Shown: positions 1-7,970, counted from the stretch's first letter. The stretch: 7,970 nt of DNA from Globobulimina sp. (GCA_003354225.1 PIVH01000104.1:1-7970); one strand, 5' to 3'. The notes: generated from the letters alone by a model not told the origin. Numbers and translations are program-made.

Positions 1-3000
1 TGCAATCGAAATAGAATAACGGCTCAAAAAAGACCTGGAAGTTCTGCATCGAGGCTTTGATGGTGATTCCCTGAATGCGCGTGGTCACAAAGCCGCCCAT
101 CAGCAACTTTTCGTCCTCCACGGCGTAGCTGGACAGCCACGAACAATCCCAGATCCTCAGATGACTGCTATGCCAATGTCCGTCATTGTTCAACACGATA
201 ATGATGCCGTCGTCGGTCGCGAAGTTGTTGGCCACCTCAATGCGGCTCGAAGTCGACGTGGGAGCACAGATTCTGATGTTGAACTCGGGCATAACTAATA
301 CCACCGACATGCCACAGAAAAATGGCCCTCGAATGCGGTTGTTTTCAGCGTTCCAAATCTCTTCGTCGGTCTCCCTTTGTTCCCAGCCGCGGTTTCCATA
401 TAATTCCACTGTTTCACGCAACGTTTTTGACCAGTTTGCGAACTCTCGATTGCGAGTTTTGGTCACAACGATGGATTCGAACGCCTTGGCTTTGCGGAAT
501 GTGGCCGAGAACGCGGTGCTTAAATCGCTCCAATCGCAGTATAATGTCACTGCAAATAAATGGCACACTGACAAGTATGAACCATGCCGGATGCCGTAAC
601 GCAAAAAGGCATTTTCTTCAGCTCGGATTTTTTTAATTGACTTTGACGACATGTAATTAGTACTTTTCTTCCACGAAGCCTTGAATTGATCGATGTTGAG
701 ATTACAAATCTTGTTATTGAATATTTCGTGTTTCATGCTTTTATATTTCAATGGAATGTATAATTCATGCACTTGATAGCCAGAGTGGCAGTTTTTATTT
801 TGAAAATACTCCTTTTCTGTGTCCAATTTATGTTTATAATACTCCCAATAATAGAATCTGTAGCCAATACTGAACGACGTATCCCGCACTTTCACGCATT
901 TCCTGCAATACACTACGCAGTCAACCATTTGTCTGCGATTTTGCTGCACAAATAGTGCTACATTGCAAACCACGGCATCATCCTCAATGTCTTCGAATAG
1001 TGCGTCCGTATCATACTCCTCAAAGTATAAAAAGTCGTACATTGTTTGAATAGTATGCCTGGCGATGTTTTCTTCAATCATATAATCCAACATTCCGCCA
1101 ATGAATGTGGCTAAATTTACAATTATTTGACACTTATTATACGCACTCAAATAATATACGTACCTGAATAATATGCCGTATTATTGATATTGAACTTGTT
1201 TTTATGCTGTACATGTTTTGCCTTTTTAACAGAAACGGCTTTCTTCAACATATCCGGATCATTTTTCCTGTTGTTGGCCACTGCCAATCCAATGTCGTGG
1301 AGATGATACGTATAACAATGAACAGAATCCATGATATCTTGGAAAAAAGTAAACTCTGCAATGTCCTCGACATCATTGCCTTTGGTCTCTATCCCGGATC
1401 GATGCTCTTTGTAATCACGGTCGCTGTGATACCGCTGCAACGACAAACAATCCTTAATCGAACAGGCAGCAAACTTGTGCATTAGACCTAGCTCTTTATT
1501 ATGATGCGTGATGACATGAATATGGTCATCCAGCAAAGTCTGATGTTTCTGCATAAAATACTGGACCAATTTTATTTGCTTGGTGAGCTTCCAATGCTTT
1601 TTGTTCATTGATTCATAAATCTCCAATGAATGCATCACTCTTTTACTGTATTCGCACTTTGTCAGTGATGTCTTGCCGCGACATTCCTGCGCATGCACTG
1701 CGAGTCCACGCCCTCGAATTCTTTGTTGGTTCAGTTGCAATTCAGGAAAACTTTCCGGCGCAACACTATAATTTGCGACCAAACGCGGCGAAAAATCACC
1801 GATTACGTTGTCATCATTGTTTTTAAATTCAGCGTCGTATTTATGTTCCTCCGACACACGGATTAATTGCTTATATTGCTTACTTTTATGGCGTTCAATG
1901 TCGTCGAACTTTTCATAGATTTGCACCATTCTTTGCAGTATAATTATTTCCGTAGCATTACCGTAAAACAATTGAGGTAAATCGAAACCTATTCCAATGA
2001 GAATCTGCCTCGCTGCTAATATATCAGTCGAGTATATTTTCATTGCGCCAATTTTCATGATTCTTCGTAACATAAATTCATAGTCAGCAGCAATCATAAA
2101 GTCCAGCGATTTTAACTTATTTAAAATTATAAATTGCTGGTGGAACATTTGTTGTTTCTGCATCGAAGCCACACAATTCCACCACAATCGGTTCAATTCA
2201 TTGTACATACTTTCTAATGTTCGCGTGGATAATGCCATTTTATTCACTTCCAACTGTCCTTTCTTAAATCGCTCAATCCATCCGAATCGCGCATAGAGCG
2301 AATTAATTCGGGTCAGTATTTGGATGGTTATGGATTGATTCCACATATGGTTCAAAGCCAAGGTCAGCCCCAATGCTTCCAACACTTTGATGGGTACCAA
2401 TTTGTCGTCAAATCCGACCACATTTCGCATCCGCACACTTAACTTGTTATAACTTCCGCGATTACACAACAAGTCAATGGCGCATAACGCATCCAGCTGC
2501 ATTATATTCACTGGCGCTGTAAACAATGGATCCGTATACATCAACGCTATGGTTCCCCGCCACAGCTTCTGTAAAATCGCCAATTTAGCCAATAATTCAA
2601 TTTTATAATCCAGGCATCGCAGTGCAATCTCGATTATATTCGTATGTCGATATTTCAATTGCAACTGTCTCGAGGTAGTGTTGCTGACATCTTCAAAACC
2701 GATTGCTTGCATAATCAGCATCGCTCCGGGAATGGCCATCAATCTGTCATGGGTCATGTCGTTGTTTAAGTCAATTGTTTTGTATTTATCCTCGATATCA
2801 TTTGCTTGGCGGCCGGCTTTCTTGACAGTGACCCGCAGTGTTTTTAATCTCTTTAATCTATATTCAGGATCATTGGCGTCCACACACCAATAAATAGCAT
2901 CTATTAATATGTCCCAATGCGCTCCGTCTAACAATTTAAAGTACATTTGTTGCGGTGGTTTGGTGGATAGCACCTTTATAAAGTCCTCGCTCCCGGCACA

Positions 3001-3993
3001 CGCATTTTGTGTGTAATCATACTCAGAATATTCAATTTCAACCGGTAACTGTGGTAATTCTGCACTCTGGTAATCAGACTCTGGTAATTCTGCAGGAAGC
3101 TGTCCCATTTTTTCATCCTCTCGATCTTCGTCAATGTCGTCGTCATATTTGTGTTCATATACTTGCGCAGAATTGGACGGTGTGGACGAATATGTATTTA
3201 ACCACACCTTTTGCTTAAAACGTTCAATTTTATTAAACATGTCATATATTTGACCGATATAATCCAATATAATCTTTTTATTTTTATCATTTTGCGCCAC
3301 TGCGACGGAGACATTAATTGATTTAAATCCAATGCTTTGCAGTGTTTTAATAGCCAAAGCTCGTCGAGATTTTATGTGCGTTATAGGAAGATCTAACAAT
3401 TTGGTCAAAATAAAGTAATAATCGTAATAATTAGTATCAAAATTTAATTGATAGAAAATGTCTTGTTTATTATACTCTTTTTCGTGCTTCATTAACGACA
3501 TACATTTCAGCCATAACTTGCTGAGCGACTTATACATTTTTAAAATTTCGATTTTGTTGCTGATGCTGGTCGATGCCACAATGATTATCCCCTCGTCGGC
3601 TTCCATCATAATTATTTCGCCATCGATTGCCATAAATCCTATCGCCTGAAAAAATTCTAAACACCCTGTAATTGCCATATATTTACAGAATGGTTGCTGG
3701 GTCAACGCAAATCGCCGGAATTGTGGCTGTGGTATCAACGAATCCAACGTTAATTGTTTTATTGTCTGTAGAAATTCTATTTTATTGTTACTAACCATAT
3801 TTTGTAGGATAAAATCGGTTATAATGGACCAACTTTTTTCTTTTAATAACATTGATGGATTATTTTCTCGAATCTGTCTGAATCTGCTTAGGCCATTTTC
3901 TTGGCGATCGAACATCTCTCGCGATGTCACGCTTCCTGCGGATGGAATAATGCTGATGTTCGCCACGTTTCCATTGTATGTTAACTGGGCCAT
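1..3993 (-). CDS. Large PUB-like repeat protein with C-terminal ADP-ribosyltransferase-like module (partial, two exons)
   Basis: Read as exon 3993-1164 joined to exon 1110-1 and running off the left edge: at least 1313 residues. The ATG at 3993 follows an in-frame TAA at 4008-4006 and has G at +4. There is no signal peptide or membrane segment, so it is probably cytosolic. Residues 54-284 and 359-720 hold helical units resembling PUB domains (the fold that binds p97/VCP tails): MAITG/MAIPG followed by QAIGF, and repeated blocks ending IERFK. Acidic, low-complexity linkers follow (about 280-345 and 716-755). Residues 770-860 are rich in Cys and His (C844-x4-C849). Residues 1116-1313, in exon 2, form a compact module with LRETVELYG (1174-1182), FFCGM, PTSTS (1227-1231) and E1275-D-E1277, like the S-T-S and E-x-E blocks of R-S-E ADP-ribosyltransferases, but with Cys1209 where Arg is expected. 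Seen: the repeats and motifs. Inferred: PUB and ART relationship, and a role linked to ubiquitin/p97 or ADP-ribosylation. No enzyme activity can be asserted. Confidence 0.85.
1111..1163 (-). other. Spliceosomal intron, 53 bp
   Basis: On the minus strand the exon ends TTCAG, followed by GTACGT, a near-ideal donor. The intron ends AAATTTAG at 1111. Without splicing the frame hits TGA at 1149-1147. With splicing (phase 1, codon G|CC = Ala944) the frame stays open for all 370 remaining codons to the window edge. The stretch is AT-rich with stops, unlike the flanking exons. Confidence 0.85.
1834..3834 (-). repeat. Internal protein-level repeats (PUB-like units) in the left gene
   Basis: Two kinds of unit recur. 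Type X occurs at residues 54-151 (nt 3834-3541) and 359-457 (nt 2919-2623). Each has SWSII or HWDIL near its start and MAITG..QAIGF or MAIPG..QAIGF in its second half. Type A occurs three times, at residues 152-262, 458-580 and 594-706. Each opens with a helix ending KLW or RLW, has an IGF/LGL core, and closes with QIYDMFNKIERFK, SLYARFGWIERFK or QIYEKFDDIERHK. The order is X-A, linker, X-A-A, linker, and each linker starts with EHKYD (280-284 and 716-720). This indicates old duplication inside the gene. The similarity is at protein level only; no strong nucleotide repeat is visible. Confidence 0.75.
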
Positions 3994-4179
3994 AGGTTGT
4001 TGGCCTTATGATGGTCACATGGTTGGAAATAGTTTTTGATGAATAGAACAGTATAAGCAAGGTTTTGAATGGTTGAAAAACTGCTGTTGGGAAACACTTT
4101 TCTCTTGAAATTGTAAATAATACATATCCTTGCACTGTATGTAAATCTCCATAGGATTTTAAATTGTTTAAACAAGTAT

Positions 4180-4211
4180 ACACACAAACTTTTTTCAACA
4201 ACACACAAACT
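4180..4211. repeat. Two 11-bp direct repeats, 21-bp period
   Basis: ACACACAAACT occurs at 4180-4190 and again at 4201-4211. Read on the minus strand it is AGTTTGTGTGT, so it duplicates the GT-rich element downstream of the receptor's poly(A) signal. It could strengthen 3'-end formation and separate the two tandem genes, or be a slippage product. Confidence 0.5.
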
Positions 4212-4248
4212 CAAAATAAACAGATCCGCTGCGAATATGATTTTTATT
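4198..4248 (-). terminator. Poly(A) signal and downstream GU-rich element of the receptor gene
   Basis: On the minus strand AATAAA lies at 4248-4243, 47 nt past the receptor stop codon. Eleven nucleotides later comes CAGCGGATCT (4231-4222), then a GT-rich run including TTTGTGTGTTGTTG down to 4198. Order and spacing fit a standard eukaryotic cleavage/polyadenylation site, with cleavage likely near 4231. The same 10-mer recurs at the 3' end of the plus-strand gene. Confidence 0.6.
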
Positions 4249-4295
4249 GATACGTCAACTGATTTTCAATATTGTTTTGATGTAATGTTATTTAC

Positions 4296-6784
4296 TTATT
4301 TACTCATTCTGGATACCGTATTCATAGATAGCTGTTTCTCTATTTTCTTTTTTGTATATAAATCAACATCACTTCTTTCCAGTGGATATCTTGTAAATTT
4401 ATATATTCTTAAACCATAAAACAATGTCCATACCACAGATAGAGCCATAATCATCGCAACTGCTTCAATCGTAACAAGAATCATTGTATCATCAACAACC
4501 AATTTGAATATAACAACGACCATAAACACAAATAATGAGAAAAAAGAACCAAAATACGCACACTTGGACTCTTTGAATAATTTATGAGATTTCCTATTTT
4601 TAAAAGAGAAAAAGCATAAAATCATAATTAATCCAAATATATACAAATAATTTCCTAATTGAACATATATGACAGGATCTGACTGATTGCAAACTGTTTC
4701 GATTCGAGTGTATTCTTCCAAATATATATCAGATACGCCTCCATTCGTTGCATGCAATATTGTGTACAATGAACAGATACAACATTCGATAATTACTGCA
4801 GTCAGCAAGTAAACCAACAATTTGCTATCCGGAATTTCAGTTTTTTTTAAATTTTGCGCATCTGAAAATATGAGAGCGACTCTATAGGTCTTGCATAATG
4901 GCGCCATGATAGTTAATATCGCACCCAATCCATAGCAATAATTGCGTACATTGCAACTGATGTCATTTAATGGGTGATTCAAATAACACATTGTTCCGAC
5001 ACATAATAATATTAAGCCCACGGAAAATAAAGTGGTCATTTTCGCACTCAAAGCTTTAACGGTTTTATATTTCTGATTGAGCCAAAGCCAGACCATGGAT
5101 AATAATAAGATGAGGATGCAAATGATCAATAATATCGAAAACAGAGCATAGAGAGGTGTCGAAAATTTAAATTGTTTGAATACAATTTGACAGCCATCGC
5201 CATTGAAACCTGCAAAACATTGACATTTTTGTTTGGAAATATCACACATTCCATTACCACCACATTGCTCAAAATAATATGTGCCATTTTTGGAATTATA
5301 AAAGGGACCAAGCAGTCCATCACAATGTGTTCGACAGTCATCGCCTGCCAAATATTTATTGGTGCAAATGCATTCTGGTTTAGATGACGAATTGGCGCAA
5401 TATCCACCAATGTTATTCACCACTGTCTCATTATAATAATATGCAAAGCCACAGCCACTAAATCCGCTGCAATCATAACGTATTATTTCCTGCTCAAAAG
5501 TGCTGACAAAATCGCTTTCCTTTAAAAACTGACAAGCGGCATCCAACCATTTCTCATGTGATGATATTTGAGTGTCATTAAATGTTTCGTCCAATACTTT
5601 TCTGTGAGAAAGTATACCATTTAAGTCCTCTGCCAACAGCGTAAAATCGTATAAAAACAAAAGGATTTCAGGTAATTGTCGAGCCAATAAAGGGTTTCCT
5701 AATTTGAACAAAGGGACTAAAGGCTCTCTGCATTGATGTCTCAGATAACAGGAAGCCTCGCGACTGTTATCTGTATTTCTGTGAATAAAAATGTGTTCAA
5801 ACCGCATATATTTCCCCGTCCGTTTGGAGACTGTGGCAAAATCTCGATGGGGAAAGTAAATATTTGCAATAAATGGCTGCTTATTTTCATACAAATCAAT
5901 TACAAATTCACTTAACACTGCTTCCGATAATAATGGACAAAATATCCAATCCAATCCGGGTTCTGAGTCATTATAAATCTCAAAATATTGCAATACATTT
6001 TGCGTATATGTCGACATGATGTAAGTCATGGAACTGCCAAATATTATGGGTTTGTCATAGGTCGGCAAAGAATAACTTTGATTCAAATAAGCTGCCAATG
6101 TGGCATTATCTGCGTATAATGTGTCATTTAAATATTTCACCCAATCTCGACCGCTGTGGCTGTTTATTGTATAGCCATCGATGAATTTTTGTCTTAACAC
6201 ATTATTATACTTCATTTGGCTCGGAATGCTTCCTTCGATCAACTCGTCGTAAACATCTGTGCAAAGAACATGGATATAAAGACACGGCAAAGTCAAACAA
6301 CATAGATAAAGAGATACAGATACAAACAATCGGGAACATATTGGCCCATTCCACCATAAATGCCACTGATTCCGCCATAAAGTACAGAGCCATCGTCATA
6401 ATATTCGTCTATTTCATGCAAACCAGTTGGCCATTGTTCTAACAATAAGTCATAATTATTGTCGGCCATCTCTTGCCAATAAAAGACAGGATACGTCGGA
6501 TACGAAGATAAATCATCCAATGTGAGTCCAGTTGATAGTTTGGGAAAGAATTCAACATTTAAACCGATTTTCTCTTTCAAATATAAATAACCAACATATT
6601 GCAATGCCCATTGTGAGTCCCAAAATCCTTGAATGAAGCGGATTGTTTGCAAGTGTTCCATCGTCTTGTTACTATTGTGAAATACTAAAGTTTTCCTTTG
6701 GGATTCTGGCCAACAATGAAATTCTTCACTCATCGCACCAAGAAAACTTACCACAAACAACAACAAAAAAGTGGTTGCCATCAT
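4296..6784 (-). CDS. OpuAC-like binding domain / EGF / class C seven-helix receptor
   Basis: Read as exons 6784-6328 and 6256-4296, giving 805 residues. The start is the ATG at 6784 (a second ATG follows directly), ahead of a clear signal peptide (hydrophobic TTFLLLFVVSFLGA). Residues about 45-415 resemble the glycine-betaine/OpuAC periplasmic binding fold: FWDSQWALQY with an aromatic lobe, EKIGLNVEFF, DLLLEQWPTG (114-121) and GQYVPDYV across the splice. Cysteines 439-508 form EGF-like modules; the last is C-x5-C-x6-C-x-C-x8-C with GFNGDGC. Seven hydrophobic helices lie at about 522-545, 555-576, 592-615, 631-652, 684-704, 719-740 and 745-768. SCNVR (Cys587), CKTYRVALIF after helix 3 and VKALSAKM in loop 1 are hallmarks of GABA-B-like class C receptors; Cys675 in loop 2 could pair with Cys587. 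At least eight N-glycosylation sequons lie in the ectodomain. Inferred role: a plasma-membrane sensor of a small solute, possibly a quaternary amine, coupling to G proteins. The ligand is unknown. Confidence 0.88.
6257..6327 (-). other. Spliceosomal intron, 71 bp, in the receptor gene
   Basis: On the minus strand it runs GTTTGT to TTTGCACAG, is T-rich, and has a branch-like TTTGAC in its middle. Exon 1 ends in phase 1 after Asp152, and the split codon T|AT gives Tyr153. Unspliced, exon 1 stops at 6293 and exon 2 has no ATG start. Splicing restores GQYVPDYVYDE, which matches the G-x-YVPxYV pattern typical of OpuAC-type domains. No other donor/acceptor pair nearby keeps the frame. Confidence 0.82.
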
Positions 6785-7042
6785 TTAACTTAAACTAAAA
6801 GTTTTGGATTTATTTCTTAAAAAAATGGGAGGTTTCTTTACAAAAAATATCGAAGAAGAGAGAAAATAAGAATACTACAGCTGCGATGTTATGTTTTGAC
6901 GTTTTTTTAAAGTGAGCTCGAGCTAGTCATCTTTTAAGTTAATGACAACGTGAAAGAATTTTATTCATATTGTTTTTTTTCCTAATTTATATATCACCTT
7001 AAATTGACGCTATATATAAATCATTGTTATCGAAATTATCAA
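6785..7042. promoter_or_regulatory. Divergent promoter between receptor and secreted-protein genes
   Basis: 258 bp separate the two divergent ATGs (6784 minus, 7043 plus). TATATATAAA at 7011-7020 is TATA-like, but only about 23 nt before the plus ATG, so it implies a very short leader if real. A perfect 10-bp palindrome AGCTCGAGCT lies near the centre (6915-6924), flanked by A/T homopolymer runs that would favour open chromatin. No long open frame is present. Co-regulation of the two genes is inference. Confidence 0.45.
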
Positions 7043-7756
7043 ATGGAGTTTAGTTCACTATCGATAGTTTTGAATGTATTATTTTATGTATCATTGTCTG
7101 CAGACTCATTGCCAGATTGCAGAGGCGTATTTGAAGAGGTGCAGTATAAACCGCTTTTAGTGTTTGATGTTTGCGTTGCTTCGTATTTCAATTATACACT
7201 AACATCCAGAATGTATAAATGTGACAATATAAATAACCGTGTTGTTGAAGTCGAATATGATGGAGAATTCTGTGACGATGAAAAAATAATATCTGTGGAA
7301 TCTCTTGGCATTTCAAGAACATATCCATTTGTAAACTGTGATTCGCCGCATATTTGTCACTATGCCAAAACCAGATCGCATGCCACTGAAATTAGTGATG
7401 ACTGTGTTGCCAAAACACATGAATGGTTTGAGAAACTCTATCCTGTCGATTGGTGTTATTCTTACAATTATGGCACATCCACAGAGATTACATGCAATAA
7501 AGATGTTATTACATCAACAACGTTGCTAAATAATGAAATAGTAATAGTCTCGGATGTTATCGCAAATTGTGACGTTGGCTCTTTTTTTCAGCAATATGTT
7601 GTTGTTCAGGATGGACAGTGTGAATTTGTCGAAGAATATGATAGCGATTATCCGTTTTATACTGAAATTGAGGAATGTTATCCAAGTAACTCTCTGCAAT
7701 TTGCTGTTGTAATGTCAATTGTATTTGTATTATTAGTAAATGTATTATTTATTTGA
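7043..7756 (+). CDS. Secreted cysteine-rich protein, probably GPI-anchored
   Basis: 237 residues with no family I recognise. I chose the ATG at 7043, because it starts directly in a signal peptide (about residues 1-22, hydrophobic SIVLNVLFYVSLSA), over a non-ATG extension to 7004. The mature part has 12 cysteines, an even number suiting disulfides, spread in two halves. C-x-SYFNYTLTSRMYKC near the start and C-YSYNYGTSTEITC later look like an old internal duplication. It is rich in Tyr, Asp, Glu and Val, with one sequon (NYT). The last ~20 residues are hydrophobic and end the protein with no cytoplasmic tail, after a small-residue PSNS stretch, as in GPI-attachment signals; a short type I membrane anchor is the alternative. 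No intron is needed. It is divergent from the receptor gene, and both products should be at the surface. Function unknown: adhesion, coat or ligand binding are possible but unsupported. Confidence 0.82.
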   Translation: MEFSSLSIVLNVLFYVSLSADSLPDCRGVFEEVQYKPLLVFDVCVASYFNYTLTSRMYKCDNINNRVVEVEYDGEFCDDEKIISVESLGISRTYPFVNCDSPHICHYAKTRSHATEISDDCVAKTHEWFEKLYPVDWCYSYNYGTSTEITCNKDVITSTTLLNNEIVIVSDVIANCDVGSFFQQYVVVQDGQCEFVEEYDSDYPFYTEIEECYPSNSLQFAVVMSIVFVLLVNVLFI

Positions 7757-7970
7757 CCTCTCAAAACGTTTGGTTCTCAGCAATCGGATTCTGACATTCG
7801 TCAACAACAAAACTAATATTTCCTGATTTCATCTGTATTTTCTAATTTTTTTCTAAATATGCTGCCGCGAGCAACATTTGCGCGAACTTTCCCATCGTGC
7901 AGCTACTGATCGTTACTGATTTTGTACAAATAAATCGTTTCTATTTCAGCGGATCTTATAAAATATAAAA
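7757..7970 (+). other. 3' flank of the secreted-protein gene
   Basis: 214 bp to the window edge with no coding potential that I see. It is AT-rich except for GCCGCGAGCAACATTTGCGCG around 7864-7884. TACTGAT occurs twice, exactly 10 bp apart (7904-7910 and 7914-7920). A poly(A)-type signal with the shared 10-mer lies near the end. The T-rich TTTCTATTTCAG at 7938-7949 could instead be a splice acceptor, with TACTGAT as branch site, for an exon starting at 7950. Confidence 0.5.
7929..7956 (+). terminator. Candidate poly(A) signal with shared downstream 10-mer
   Basis: AATAAA at 7929-7934 is followed after 12 nt by CAGCGGATCT (7947-7956). This is the same element found 11 nt after AATAAA downstream of the receptor gene on the other strand. 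It lies 173 nt past the stop codon, a plausible 3' UTR length. No GT-rich element is visible before the window ends, so the call is less secure than the receptor's. Confidence 0.5.

Larger units (their letters stand above)
3994..4295. promoter_or_regulatory. 302-bp intergenic region: promoter of the left gene and 3' end of the receptor gene
   Basis: This spacer separates two tandem minus-strand genes. Its right part (4198-4295) carries the receptor's 3' UTR and poly(A) elements. Its left part (3994 to about 4197) must hold the promoter and 5' UTR of the left gene. I see no clear TATA box or initiator. A perfect 12-bp palindrome TTGTTTAAACAA lies at 4164-4175, about 170 bp upstream of the ATG, and could be a factor site or chance. 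Short open frames here lack convincing protein character. Confidence 0.5.

Noticed and set aside
186-636. Two overlapping plus-strand open frames
   Set aside because: They lie antisense to the long open minus-strand exon, have no domain character, and the GC-rich coding strand explains why they stay open.
1111-1163. Frameshift or nonsense mutation making a pseudogene
   Set aside because: The consensus donor and acceptor flank a 53-bp AT-rich segment, and the joined frame is open on both sides for over 1300 codons.
3860-4214. Minus-strand open frames upstream of the left gene, suggesting an extra N-terminal exon
   Set aside because: They start at non-ATG or weak codons, have no recognisable features, and the ATG at 3993 follows an in-frame stop.
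5126-5410. Alternate-frame open reading frames over the EGF region
   Set aside because: They are shadows of the receptor frame, whose cysteine spacing fits EGF exactly.
5459-5471. Partial copy of the shared 10-mer (ATCCGCTGC) inside the receptor gene
   Set aside because: It lies within coding sequence for a Cys-Ser-Gly stretch, with no AATAAA nearby, so it is probably chance.
6293-6399. A small separate gene ending at 6293 or an alternative non-ATG start near 6329
   Set aside because: The intron model explains both frames with one signal peptide and an intact binding-domain motif.
4296-6784. Bacterial origin, suggested by the transporter-type binding domain
   Set aside because: Introns, EGF-like modules, a class C seven-helix domain and AATAAA signals point to a eukaryote, and no Shine-Dalgarno sites or operon spacing are seen.

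Overview
The window looks like nuclear DNA of a single-celled eukaryote. It holds two genes on the minus strand and one on the plus strand. Both minus-strand genes can only be read through by removing one very short GT..AG intron (53 and 71 bp), and each removal restores a continuous, sensible protein. AATAAA-type poly(A) signals, signal peptides, a GPI-type tail and a seven-helix receptor support a eukaryotic source, and the standard stop codons TAA, TAG and TGA all fit. The architecture of the left-hand gene reminds me of large, lineage-expanded protein families in Rhizaria such as the foraminiferan Reticulomyxa. That is recollection, not a database match, so the taxon is a weak guess.

Positions 1-3993, minus strand: a large intracellular protein, cut by the left window edge (at least 1313 residues). 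Its N-terminal half is a set of helical PUB-like repeats in a clear internal duplication with acidic linkers. Its C-terminal part, beyond a 53-bp intron, ends in a module with ADP-ribosyltransferase-like features: a P-T-S-T-S block and an E-x-E pair, with the usual Arg-Gly replaced by Cys-Gly. The last ~540 bp are much richer in G+C than the rest.

Positions 4296-6784, minus strand: an 805-residue receptor made of a signal peptide, a glycine-betaine/OpuAC-like (bacterial transporter type) substrate-binding domain, EGF-like cysteine modules, and a class C (GABA-B-like) seven-helix domain. The 71-bp intron falls inside the binding domain and its removal rebuilds a G-x-YVPDYV-type motif. This is the most striking gene in the window.

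Positions 7043-7756, plus strand: a 237-residue secreted, cysteine-rich protein with a hydrophobic C-terminal tail, probably GPI-anchored. It is divergent from the receptor across a 258-bp spacer, so the two may share control sequences, and both products should reach the cell surface.

The non-coding parts are a 302-bp spacer (3994-4295) holding the receptor's poly(A) signal and the left gene's promoter, the 258-bp divergent promoter, and a 214-bp 3' flank. The 3' ends of the receptor gene and of the secreted-protein gene share AATAAA followed 11-12 nt later by the same 10-mer CAGCGGATCT. I saw no tRNA, rRNA, CRISPR array or transposon.
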